Origin: Spiroplasma endosymbiont of Clivina fossor
GTDB taxonomy: Bacteria; Bacillota_I; Bacilli_A; Mycoplasmatales; Nriv7
Length of the DNA stretch: 64,000 nt
NCBI RefSeq assembly: GCF_964031115.1
Contig: NZ_OZ035006.1
Coordinates: 1,054,001 to 1,118,000, forward strand
Direction of reading: 5' to 3'
The position numbers were made by a program, and so were the translations under genes. A model generated the notes under the pieces. It was not told where the DNA came from and searched no databases. It saw only the letters and a program-made list of their open reading frames with translations. Of the stretch, positions 1-10,042 are shown in pieces. Each line of letters opens with the position of its first letter. Position 1 is the first letter of the stretch.

Positions 1-1
1 T

Positions 2-946
2 TATCTTAATGTTAAATTTAGTTTTCTACGCTATGACCCTGAATTAAGGAACGATATTTACCTTTATTTTAAAAACAACATTCTTGGTATTAACAATAAT
101 GATTACAAAAATATCTTTGACGAAATTTATGAAATCCTTGGTAATTTCTTTGCCAGTTTATTTTATGCTACTTTTGATATGGACGAAAAAACTTATACCG
201 AAATTGATTTTAAAGGAGTAGATGATTACAACAAAAATTACTTTATTCAAATCGGTTTCTTTTATCGCTCGTTAATTACTTTTTATCCCAAAAAATATTT
301 TATTAACATTACTGGAAATTCAGAATTACTACTAAGAAGTTATTTCTTTACTTTTGATAAAAAAACGCACCAAGAGAATTATAATGCCATTAAAAATAAA
401 AATAGTATCTACCAAATTGACTTTAATGTGCTTAAATCCTACGACAATAAACTTATTACCTTGCCAATCAACAATACTGCTAACAGCATTAATTATCTCA
501 ATACCGATATTGATATTCGCTACGGTATTAATATTTTTACGCTGACTTTCCCGCTTTATCACAAGGATAACACCTATAATTACAATTTTAAAATTTATGA
601 CTTTAATGTCTTAAATTCCACGGCCTTTATTCCTGACGGTTCAACCAACTCAGAATGGGATGACCTAATTCCACCACCAAATTGCAAATATTCCGGGCGG
701 TGAATACCAACCTTTAACGATATTGGTTGTGCTATTCAAAATGCTGGTATTAAAATGCTAAACTGAATACTAACAGCTTCACAAATAATTACCATTTTAC
801 GGCCGTTAGCAATCATTGCAAAAGCAACAGTTAATTTTTCAACTGCTATTTTTCCAGTTTTTAAAACAGTACCAGCTTTTTATTATACCTTTCAATTTCT
901 AATTGGTTTTGCCATTTTTCTAATGATATTAAGGATTTTCGTGTAA
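2..946 (+). CDS. Plectrovirus ORF1-type virion protein, C-terminal part
   Basis: The reading frame is open from the window edge and ends at TAA 944-946. The last 60 or so residues form hydrophobic stretches ending ILRIFV, so the protein is probably anchored in the membrane at its C-terminus. A close copy lies at 33948-35000, also followed by a (TA)n tract and a lipoprotein gene. Position and architecture fit the large ORF1-type protein of SpV1-like plectroviruses, possibly the minor coat/adsorption protein; that role is inferred. TGA at 701-703 and later encodes Trp. The N-terminus lies outside the window. Confidence 0.7.
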
Positions 947-963
947 TATATATATATATATAT
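947..963. repeat. (TA)n tract between ORF1 and lipoprotein gene
   Basis: An uninterrupted TA run of about 8 units immediately follows the ORF1 stop. The same tract follows the second ORF1 copy at 35001-35018, so it belongs to the duplicated segment. It lies where a promoter for the lipoprotein gene would be expected, and slippage there could alter promoter spacing (inference). Confidence 0.6.
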
Positions 964-995
964 TGAAAAAATAAAGTAATAAAGGAATTAAAATA

Positions 996-1514
996 ATGAA
1001 AATTTTAAATATAATAACTCTTTCCGCATTAACAATATTACCAGTAATTGGATGTTCTAAAAAAGCAAGTGAATCAGTAGAACAAAAAAATAAAGATAAC
1101 GAAAACAAAGTTTATGATTTTGAAATTAGAAACTTAGAAAAAATAAGATTTTTAACAGAAAGGCAAGACCATGACCTTTTAAAAGTTGAGATAAGAACAG
1201 AAGATAATATAAATGCAAATATAGATAAACAATTACCAAATTTAAAAAATGTAAAAATTTTTAGTTTAGAGTTTAATGCAGAGCTTGTAAATAACAGAAT
1301 TAAACAAAAAGACTTTCAAAAAATAACAAATACTTATGGAACAAAAATAGATACTTCGGGTTTAAATTTTTATACCTGAATGATTAGTGTACCCAATAAA
1401 ACAATAAGAATTAAAACACAAGGAACAGAATTACTAACTTTTGAGCATGGTAGTACCAATAATTATAGATTAAATAATACAAATAATTTTGGAATTGAAA
1501 TTGAAAACCCTTAA
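996..1514 (+). CDS. Prolipoprotein, virus-associated YDFEIRNLEK family
   Basis: A 172-aa protein with a type II signal peptide: basic start MKILN, hydrophobic core, lipobox VIGC with the lipidated Cys near residue 20, then a charged linker. The mature part starts with the motif YDFEIRNLEKIRF, which recurs in three other genes here (23935, 35047, 46696). Conserved features are a central LPxLKN segment, a TYG motif and a C-terminal NYRLNxTNNF. It is preceded by aaaggaatta as ribosome binding site and one internal TGA encodes Trp. It sits just after viral ORF1 and faces the propeller/toxin gene. Function is unknown; it is probably a surface lipoprotein carried with the virus. Confidence 0.8.
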
Positions 1515-1625
1515 TAATTAAATTTAAAAACTGTTAAAATTACTACCCTAAAAGGTGGTTGTCTATGATGACAATACTCTTAAACAACTAAGCAATTTTT
1601 CTTCTTTTTATTTTGTCAGAATAAA

Positions 1626-1653
1626 AACCAGTAATTTTAGTTAATTACTGGTT
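1626..1653. terminator. Bidirectional terminator hairpin
   Basis: An 11-bp perfect stem (aaccagtaatt / aattactggtt) with a 6-nt loop, flanked by A-rich and T-rich sequence. It sits between the convergent lipoprotein and toxin-like genes and can serve both. An identical hairpin is at 36979-37006. Confidence 0.8.
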
Positions 1654-1748
1654 TGAATATTTTTTATTTTTACAAGAAATTTAAACTTGTTGGGCTTGTT
1701 TTAATTAAAGTTATTGTTCTAAATAGCTAATATCGTTTTTATAAAACC

Positions 1749-3866
1749 TTATACTATAGTAGTAACTGTATTTGTTCTTACCGCCCCCTCTCTTTCTAAT
1801 GAAAATAATGCTTCACCGTTAAATGTTATTTTATCATTGTTTTTATCTATAATAATTTCATTGGGTAATAAACTATATTTTTGTAAAATTTGCATTACTT
1901 CTGTAATTGATAATGTAATTATTTGTTCTTTATTGTTATCATCAATTATTTTGGCAGTAATATTTCCTGTAATTTTTTGTTTTAAATTTAATATAACTTT
2001 AGATGTAATTATTCTTACTGGATAAGTAATTTTTAATTTTTCATTGGGATTAAGTTCAAATTTATCAGCGGGTTCCTTAAAAATACTTAAAATCATTTCT
2101 TGTTCTTGTTTATTTGTGTTTGATAAATCAAATTCATTTGATAATACATTAATGATTTCAGAATTTCTATTATTTATATTTGTAAAATCTGTTAATTTCA
2201 TTTCATCATCAGAATTTATGTTTCAACCATTTAATTTATTTTCTTGTTTTGTTTTAGTTAATCCTGTTGTAATTTGAAATACTAATTTTGATTTCGAATT
2301 ATATTCACAAGCAGGTACATTAAATGATCTTGTATTTGGAGTTTTATTGATAATTTCTCTATCAGAACATACATTTTTAGGAACATTAGATCATAAAAAT
2401 GAATTTTCTTTTTTTGTTATTTCAATATCTGAAAAATTTAAATTATTAGTATCAATATAATTTATTTCCTTAAATTTTAAATTAGGATTTTCGTTTCGAA
2501 ATTTAAAAAATAATGCTTTTTTAATCAATTCATTTAAATTAATAATTTTATTTTGCCCATTATCAATTGAATAATGTATTTTTATATTATTATTTAAATT
2601 ATTTTTTATTTTTAATATAGCTGAATTTTTTGTCTTGTTAATAATTTCTAATTGTGAAATATCTAAATCAGGATTTAAATAATTTAATTCACTTAAAATT
2701 ACATTATCAGAATTATTATTAATTTGTCCTAAATTTGAATTTAAATAGTATCCACTATACTCATAAACATTATGGTCTTGTGAGCCAAAATATAATTTAT
2801 GGTTAAAAACAACCCCAGAAGACAAAACTTCTCCTTCTGTTCTAAAAACAACTTTTTGTTGTCCTGTTGCCGGATCATATTCATAAACATTATGATCTTT
2901 TGAACCAAAATATAATTTATTGTTTAAAATTACACCAGAAGATCATACTTCCCCTTCTGTTCTAATAACAATTTTTTGTTGTCCTGTAGTAGGATCATAC
3001 TCATACACATTATAATCTTTTGAACCAAAATATATTTTATTATTTAAAATAATTCCACTAGAAAAAACCGCACCCTTTGCTATCTTAATAATTTTTTGTT
3101 GTTCTGTAACAGAATCGTATTCATAAATATTACTGTCTTCTGAACCAATATATAATTTATTGTTAAAAACAACCCCAGAAGAAGGAAGTCATCAATTTGT
3201 TCTAATAACAATTTTTTGTTGTCCTGTAGTAGGATCATACTCATACACATTATAATCATCTGAACCAAAATATACTTTATTATTTAATATTACACCAGAA
3301 GAATGAATGTTAGCTTTTGTTCTAATAACAATTTTTTGTTGTCCTGTAGTAGGATCATACTCATAAACATTATGATCATCTGAACCAATATATAATTTAT
3401 TGTTTAAAATAATTCCACTAGAAAATCAAACTTCTCCCTCTGTTCTAATAACAATTTTTTGTTGTCCTGTGACGGGATCATATTCATAAACATTATGATC
3501 TTTTGAACCAAAATATAATTTATTGTTTAAAATTACACCAGAAGATCATACTTCCCCCTCTGTTCTAATAACAATTTTTTGTTGTCCTGTAGCAGGATCA
3601 TACTCATAAACATTATGATCATCTGAACCAAAATATATTTTATTGTTTAATAATATTCCACTAGCAAAAACTCCGCCATTTGTTTTAATAACAATTTTTG
3701 TTCTATTTATTTTATTATTTTCATTATTGCTTCGTTTTTGTCTTTTATTATTTATATTTTCTATTTTTTCTTGTGTTGGAGTTGGATACGGACTATTGGC
3801 AACAATGCCCGACATTCCGCTTCCTGCTATTGTTATTGTACTTAATAAACTAAGTAATTTTTTCAT
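1749..3866 (-). CDS. Secreted 8-repeat PQQ-like propeller protein with putative ETX/MTX2-like C-terminus
   Basis: A 705-aa protein starting at ATG 3866 after aaaagga. Residues 1-27 form a Sec signal peptide; a basic linker follows. Eight nearly identical repeats of 40 residues (one of 41) span roughly residues 65-370, each with YFGSxDHNVYEYDPxTGQQ, the pattern of PQQ-like beta-propeller blades; eight blades would close a propeller. A middle segment resembles part of the protein at 46696. The C-terminal part (about 480-705) has ELNPNEKLKITY and a late FNGEALFSLER segment, reminiscent of aerolysin-type ETX/MTX2 pore-forming toxins. TGA codons encode Trp. Repeats and signal are directly visible; the toxin call is tentative. 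A fragmented second copy lies at 37102-37267 and 42891-43131. Confidence 0.75.
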
Positions 3867-4108
3867 ATTAATTAAATCCTTTTCATGAATTTTTGCTAAT
3901 TAATAAATTTTTATAGTAATCACTCGACCCTTTCTTAAATTTATAAAATTTAATTAATACAAATTAATTATAAATAATTAAATAAGAATTTTTATCATTT
4001 TTTCAGAATATTGAATACTAATTCTAGAAAAAATTATCATTAAAACAAAAAAATAATCAAACCAAATTAAACTTTATTAAAATTAATACCAAGAAAGGTG
4101 GTTTTTCT
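3867..4108. promoter_or_regulatory. Divergent intergenic region, toxin-like gene and ISLre2 transposase
   Basis: This 242-bp AT-rich gap holds the leaders of two divergent genes. The part next to the toxin-like gene (aattagcaaaaattcatgaaaagg on the minus strand) closely matches the leader of the secreted-protein gene at 28616, so the two share a common 5' region. A ribosome binding site aagaaaggtgg precedes the transposase. No clear -35/-10 pair could be assigned. Confidence 0.4.
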
Positions 4109-5491
4109 ATGTTAGAAATTAATAATAATTTAAAAACCCCAGAAAATAAGCATTGATTAAACTTATTTACAACCCATAAAAATATGTACACCAACAAATG
4201 TGAACAACTAGCTAATGAATACGAAAAATTAGATGAATACCTATATTTACATCATTATCGGTTAAAACAAGGTTATAAAGTAGTTCATTTTGCAACAAGA
4301 ACAATTATTACAATTTTTGGTGATGTTATTTTTAAACGACGCCGATATAAATATTGAAATCAAAAATCAGGTAAATTTGAATATGTATGTTTATTAGATA
4401 AAGAAATTGGTTTACTGCCCAAACAACGCATTTATTTTGATGTCCAATTTAAAGTTTTAAGTCTTTTGGGTGATGGTAAACGCTATCGCGATGTTTTAGA
4501 TGCTCTAAATCATTGTTATATTTCAAAAGCTAGTATTTCGAATGTTTTAAATAAATATGATATTGCTGAATATTTTCAACTAGCAGAAAAAGAAACTAAA
4601 AATAGAATTGATGTCAAAAATAAGAATTTATATATTCAACTAGATGAGACATTTTTAGCGACATTAGATCAGAAAGTTAAACAAGACCAGAGAATTCGTT
4701 TAGTTACTTTTCATACCGGACATAAAGAAAAAAATTATAAAAATGCTCGTAGAGAATTAGAAAACAAACGAGGTCATTTTCTAATGTTAAAAGTTGGTAA
4801 ACGAATAAATACGATGGATTATCGTGATTTATTAATTAAAGAATTACAAAAACATTATGTGAATATTAATTATGACAAAATAATTGTTTGTGGTGATGGT
4901 GATACTTGAATTAGAGAAATTGCTAATAGTTTCGGTAATGTTAGATATATTTTAGATGGTTATCACGCTATTAAAAAATTAAAACAAACGGCATTTAATA
5001 TTATTTTTGAAAATCGCAAAGTAACATTAAATAGTTGAATTAAATTATATAAGGATGGAAATAATCAAAAATTAATCAAAAACATTCGTAATGATGCTAA
5101 AAATGAATTAAATAAAGATATTAAAACAAATTTAAGAAAGGCGAGTAATTATTTCAGTAATAATAAGCATGGTATTCATAACCAAAATTTAGAATGAAAT
5201 ATCGGTTGTAGCATTGAAAGTGATGTATCGCATTTAGTAAAACAACAATTAGGCTATGGGGCAAAAATATATAATCATAAGAATTTAAATAATTTATTAC
5301 ATTTAAGAATGGCAAATTTAAACAAATTAAATGTATTACATTACATTAATGAAAATATTAATTCAGAAATAGAAATCAGAAAAGAAATATATAAAAATTC
5401 ATTATGAAATAAATATAATAATAAAAATGACGATAGTTGAATTAATTATAAAGGTAATGCTGTAACAAATAAATATAATAGATTTAAGTAA
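4109..5491 (+). CDS. ISLre2-type (UPF0236) transposase
   Basis: A 460-aa protein once TGA is read as Trp. It has the UPF0236/ISLre2 pattern: an N-terminal zone with RRRYKYW, the LPKQRIYFDVQFK segment, YIQLDETFL as a probable catalytic Asp region, and CGDGDTWI followed by LDGYHAIKKL, both typical of this family. The RBS aagaaaggtgg lies upstream. The reading frame looks complete, so the element may be active, but its exact ends were not found. The 162-bp repeats that follow share the aagaaaggnagg leader motif and may be shortened derivatives (inference). Confidence 0.8.
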
Positions 5492-5520
5492 GTAAAAATA
5501 TTTAGTGAAAATTTAATAAA

Positions 5521-5682
5521 ATTAATAATTTTTTATTGTGTAAAAATTCAATAATATGATAGAATGGTAATGAATAAAAATGACAATAACAAGAAAGGCA
5601 GGGTTAGTTTAGTAATTAAATAATATAATTAGCTGATTGTTTTACTTCTTCAAAACAATACCTAAGAAAACTAAACGCGACC
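5521..5682 (+). repeat. 162-bp repeat, family 1, copy 1
   Basis: First unit of a tandem pair, starting attaataatt and ending ctaaacgcgacc. It contains a promoter-like segment (attgtgtaaaa ... tatgat), then aacaagaaaggcagg resembling a ribosome binding site, but no open frame of note. Near-identical units are at 5683-5844 and 51581-51736. It is probably a non-autonomous derivative of an IS. Confidence 0.75.
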
Positions 5683-5844
5683 ATTAATAATTTTTTATTG
5701 TGTAAAAATTCAATAATATGATAAAATAAAAAAGAATAAAAATGACAATAACAAGAAAGGTAGGGTTAGTTTAGTAATTAAATAATATAATTAGCTGATT
5801 GTTTTACTTCTTCAAAGCAATACCTAAGAAAACTAAACGCGACC
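5683..5844 (+). repeat. 162-bp repeat, family 1, copy 2
   Basis: Second tandem unit, with a few substitutions relative to the first. Its end ctaaacgcgacc abuts the 3' part of the hemW-like pseudogene at 5845, so it truncates that gene. Confidence 0.75.
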
Positions 5845-6226
5845 GAAAAGAACTAGCCCCTCTACCAACACCTAAATAATTTTGTAAAGTTCAATAACTA
5901 TATTGATGTTGTGATTTAATGCCTCTATTAGTAATAAAATTATTTTTCTCATAAGGTAAATAACCATTTTGTTTTAAAATATTTTTCAATCATTGATATG
6001 TAATTACAACACAATTATTATCAGCTTCATAATAACTAATATGATCAACAGGCAATTTTCTTAAAATATTTAAATCATTTTCAATAATCGCTTTAGAAGA
6101 ACCTTTTAAATTATAAAATAAATCAATTGCTTGATTTTTTAAACCACTAACTAATGCTTTATTAATTTGCTTTACATAATTGATATTATCACAATAATTA
6201 TTTTGTAATAATATCGTTCTATTAAA

Positions 6227-7547
6227 GAGCCTGTCCAAAATTCTGTGTCTCGATAATTCATTCTGAATTATACTTAAAAGAAGGAGAGCAGAAAATGACA
6301 AAAAAAATAAAAAAAGAACCTGACGCAATTGATAAAGTTGTTGATTATTTTTTAGAAAATATTGATAATCCACAAGATTTATTTAAAGGCAATACTATTT
6401 TTCAGGAATTTACCAAAAAATTAACTGAACGAATGTTAAATACGGAAATTAAAGATTATCTTGAAACTGATGAGAATCATAATAAAAGAAATGGCAACAC
6501 ACAAAAAACCATTATTACTAAAAATGGTTCAATCGCAATTGATGTACCAAGAGATCGAAATAGTACTTTTGAACCAGTAATTATTCCAAAAAGACAAAGA
6601 AGATTTGATAACTTTGATCAAAAAGTAATTTCTTTATATGCAAGAGGAATGACAATTTCTGATATCAAAGCACAATTGCAAGAATTCTATCACGGAGCAG
6701 AAATTTCAGAAAGTTTAATTAGTCAAATAACTGATGATGTTATTGAAGAAGTTAAAATGTGACAAACTAAACCTTTAGAGAAGATTTATCCGATTGTTTA
6801 TTTTGATTGTATTGTTGTTAAAGTAAAGCAAGATAAACGAATAATAAATAAAGCAGTTTATCTTGCCTTAGGAATTAATTTAGATGGTTTAAAAGATATT
6901 TTAGGAATGTGAATTAGTGAGAATGAGGGAGCCAAATTTTGACTTAATAATCTTACGGAAATGAAAAATCGTGGGTTACAAGATATTCTTGTTGCTTGTA
7001 GTGATAATTTAACTGGGATGTCTGATGCAATAGAAGCTGTTTTCCCAAAAACACAGCATCAATTATGCATTGTTCATCAAATTCGCAATAGTTTAAAATT
7101 TGTTCCTTACAAAGATCGCAAACTTGTAGCTAATGATTTAAAATCAATTTATACAGCAATTAATGAAGAAATAGCGTTAATTGCTTTAGATCATTTTTCA
7201 GAAAAATGAAATAAAAAGTATCCACAAATTACTAAATCATGAAAAAATAACTGAAATAATTTAATAATTTTTCTTGAATATCCTCAGGAATTTAGAAGAA
7301 TTATTTACACAACTAATGCGATTGAATCTGTTAATAGTCAATTAAGAAAAGTCATTAAGAATAAAAAGATTTTTCCTAATGACGCATCAGTTTTTAAAAT
7401 ATTTTATTTAGCATTTCAAAATATGGTTAAGAAATGAACGATGCCAATTCAAAATTGGGGTAGTGCAATTTCACATTTAATGATAAAATTTGAGGACAGA
7501 GTGAATTTAAGTTAATTACTTAGAGACACAGTTAATTGTACAGTCCC
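6227..7547 (+). mobile_element. IS256-type element (D), intact copy 1
   Basis: 1321 bp with imperfect ends gagcctgtcc and ggactgtaca (right end read in reverse). It is flanked by the 8-bp target duplication ctattaaa at 6219-6226 and 7548-7555. It lies inside the hemW-like pseudogene, in opposite orientation. Confidence 0.9.
6295..7515 (+). CDS. IS256-family (MULE-type) transposase
   Basis: A complete 406-aa transposase. Visible landmarks are the N-terminal helical region with [14 protein letters not shown], the [11 protein letters not shown] strand, and a DDE set: Asp in YFDCIVVKV, Asp in [10 protein letters not shown] and Glu in [12 protein letters not shown]. The mutator-type [12 protein letters not shown] motif is present. 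Preceded by aagaaggag. TGA codons encode Trp. The intact frame suggests a functional enzyme; four other copies in the window differ in state (35576 intact; 16326, 49910 and 59040 damaged). Confidence 0.9.
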
Positions 7548-7911
7548 CTATTAAACGAAATTACTTTTCATATTAACCGATTAACACCATAACTATTTCA
7601 TAACAAAAATAATTCATCAGTATTATTACAATGTAATTCTAAATTATTATTCAATAATATTACTTGCTAATGGTTGTAATATATTTAAAATTCGCTGTCA
7701 TTGTTCAAAATCAAGGTCACGAGAACAATTAACAGCAATATATATTGTTTGTAACTGCTGTAAATTTTCTCGCTCACAAATTATTTCTTGTTCAATATTA
7801 TCAATAATAACATTAAAATCTTGTTTAACAATTAATTTTTGATTAATATTTTGCAAGTGATAATTTCCATCATTATTAATAAAAAGATTTACAAATAAAT
7901 GAAAATACATT

Positions 7912-9138
7912 TTAACTTGAAGCAACCTTAATTTTTTTTCTTCGTAATAATCAAATCGGAATCGCAATAACAAAAAACATAATCGCAATAATTGTTAATC
8001 AAGTTCATAAACAGCGACGATTTATTATTCGCTTTAATTCATACATTTCATAAGGATTAATAATTTCATAACCATAAAAACCAATAATATTAGCTTTTCT
8101 TTTACGAACAAAAATAATATTTAATACTTGTAAAAAAAATAAGGCAAATAATATTCCTGTTAAAATAATAATTTCTGTTGTTAAATCTCTAATCGTCATA
8201 TCTAAAATTAAAAACCCAAAAAGTTTTGGCTGTGTTGCGCCTGATAATCCATAAAGAATAGCAATAATTGCAGCACCAATAATATACAAGGGAAAAGCTA
8301 CTCAATTAATAATAATACTACGAATATGCATTTTTCGGTAATTAGCAATAATGAAATTAGGAATAACATTATTTCCTAATTTAGCTTTTTTTAAATATCC
8401 TTCCACTTCTTTTTTAATTTTAATTCAATCAAACAAAGAAATAAAAAATAAACCTAATGATACAATACATAACGGTATCATCAAAGTTGAATGCGGAATT
8501 AAATTTTCATTGTCAATAACAATATTTTGTTGCTTTAAAAATCACAAAATTAATGGTATTGAAGAAGCGATTATTCCTAAAAAACCAATAATCATTGTTA
8601 AAACCAAACGATATTTTTCACTACGAACCTCATTAGCAATTTCTTTAGGAATAGTTTTTAAACTTAACGAACAATAAGGTATCTCTTGTCCTCGTGGTTC
8701 ATCATATGATAAATATGGTTCTTGATATGCTTTTTGATATAAAGTTGGACTATAATCATTATGATTATCCTCTAAAAAATCATTAGGTGATAAATCTAAA
8801 ATTGGTTGTTGTGGTTGTGGATATTGATAAGAAGTTATTGTTGGCGGATTTTGTTGATATGGCATGCCACCAAATTTACGACTATAACCATTTTTAGGGC
8901 TATAAACTCTTGCTTTTGGTAAACTATAATTTTCTTCATAATATGGTGCTGGTTCTTTATTAATACCAGAATTAAAATATTTTTTATCATCAACTGTAAA
9001 TTCATAACGATTAATTACGCGGGGAACATCATTTTGCTTTTGTTTTCTTTCATAAGGAAAATACGGTTCAAGTTGCTTTGCCTTTAATTTATTATCATTA
9101 AACCGTTTTTGTTCTGCTTTATTAAAAAACTTATCCAT
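7912..9138 (-). CDS. Multispanning membrane protein, possibly MSC_0882-like
   Basis: 408 aa, start ATG 9138, stop 7912-7914. The first 170 residues are hydrophilic and rich in Tyr, Pro, Gln and Asn, so probably a cytoplasmic tail. A charged segment EIANEVRSEKYR then leads into about five transmembrane helices (for example LVLTMIIGFLGIIASSIPLI and EIIILTGILFALFFLQVL). This resembles the mollicute MSC_0882 membrane family in layout, but the assignment is tentative and function unknown. It is the middle gene of a minus-strand operon, between the small protein at 9188 and the hemW-like gene starting at 7910. Confidence 0.6.
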
Positions 9139-9187
9139 TATTTTTTCTTTTCATGACATATCTATTGCCTACCTTATAAAAATATAA

Positions 9188-9442
9188 CTATTTATTTTTT
9201 AATGCTTGCCCCATTTTAATTACTTCTGATTCAATATTATAAATTAATTTTTCATTTTTAAATTTTTCTCAAGCTGAATTTTTCAGGTTACGATTGCGAT
9301 AATTAATAACCAATAAAATCGCACTAATAATTGCAATAAATACTACCCCAATAATAATACAAGAAATAATTAAATATTGAATTGCTAAATTTTGTCCTAA
9401 TATATTAATATAATCTTTTTCATTAGTTAGAAATCCTTGCAA
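9188..9442 (-). CDS. Small single-span membrane protein
   Basis: 84 aa beginning at TTG 9442, placed 10 nt after a strong site aagaagg; no ATG lies upstream in frame. One transmembrane helix (YLIISCIIIGVVFIAIISAI) is followed by a basic cytoplasmic part ending MGQALKNK. Probably the first gene of the operon with 9138 and the hemW-like gene. A tataat box at 9484-9489 (minus strand) could be its -10. No family recognised. Confidence 0.6.
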
Positions 9443-9551
9443 AATAATTACCTTCTTTATGATTATCTTTAAATTACATAGTAATTATATCGTAATCATT
9501 AGATTTTTTAAATAATTAATAATTTTATCAAAACAATTTATTAATAATTTT

Positions 9552-9628
9552 TTTTAATTTTGTCGAAAACTCTTGATAAAATAAAAAAAATCATCAACTT
9601 GATAATTTTAAAAGGCTTTTATGTAAAA
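9552..9628 (-). mobile_element. IS1595-type right-end remnant
   Basis: The last 77 bp of the IS1595-type element, in minus orientation, including ttttaattttgtcgaaaac and the ccttttaaaattatcaag segment. An opposite-facing copy of the same end is at 11808-11884, so the two bracket the nested block between them. Confidence 0.75.
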
Positions 9629-9739
9629 GGGCGCGTAAAGTTTTGTTAGGTGGAAAAATATTTGATTAATTTTGAAAGAAAAGTAACTACAATTTAATTA
9701 TCGTTTTATTTGAAAAATAAGTAATAAAACAAAATATTT
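9629..9739 (+). repeat. Plectrovirus terminal repeat fragment
   Basis: Begins with ggcgcgtaaagttttgttag, the same 25-bp sequence that bounds the viral non-coding region at 19644, 28951, 29462 and 33947. No viral genes follow; only about 85 bp of unassigned AT-rich DNA remain before IS1595-type sequence. Confidence 0.65.
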
Positions 9740-9831
9740 TTTTAATTTTGTCGAAAACTCTTGATATTTATTGAATATACCTAAAATTAAGTATATTCAA
9801 TAAATATCAAGAGTTTTCGACAAAATTAAAA
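9740..9831. repeat. Perfect 41-bp palindromic IS1595-type end pair
   Basis: Two 41-nt arms (9740-9780 and 9791-9831), exact reverse complements, around a 10-nt spacer ctaaaattaa. Each arm is the outer left end of the IS1595-type element. No transposase lies between them, so this is a head-to-head fusion of two element ends. Confidence 0.85.
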
Positions 9832-9870
9832 ATTTTTTACAACAAAAATCATACATAAGAAATATATACT
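9832..9870 (+). repeat. Repeat family 2, left part (split by IS5-type A)
   Basis: Sequence ttacaacaaaaatcatacat, continued at 11725-11807 beyond the inserted IS. Complete family 2 copies are at 56405-56526 and 60826-60943. Confidence 0.75.
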
Positions 9871-10042
9871 AGACTTCTTGCAAAATTAATATGATAATTA
9901 TAATTTTTAAATTTAAAATAAATATAAAAGTGTTATTAAAATAATTTTTAGATTATTTTTACAAATATTTTGTCATTAAAACATAATAAAAATTATTATT
10001 TACAATAAAAAAAGACTGAAATTTTAAATTATCAAATATATT

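Larger units (their letters stand above)
5845..7910 (-). pseudogene. hemW: hemW-like (radical SAM-type) pseudogene split by IS256-type element
   Basis: Starts at ATG 7910, one base after the stop of the upstream gene. The translation MYFHLFVNLF ... LQTIYIAVNCS ... GVNRLIWKVISFN ... AIDLFYNLKGSSKAIIENDL ... DHISYYEA ... YWTLQNYLGVGRGASSF follows HemW/coproporphyrinogen-oxidase-like proteins in order. The HemW CxxxCxxC iron-sulfur motif is absent and the usual GGGTPS is replaced by AVNCS, so radical SAM chemistry was probably already lost. One frameshift lies near 7645, an IS256-type element (6227-7547) interrupts it with duplication ctattaaa, and repeat family 1 cuts off the C-terminus. Confidence 0.65.

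Noticed and set aside
2760-3666. Regular 120-nt repeats resembling a CRISPR-like or satellite array
   Set aside because: The repeats stay in one open reading frame on the minus strand, encode 40-residue propeller blades, and have no unique spacers.
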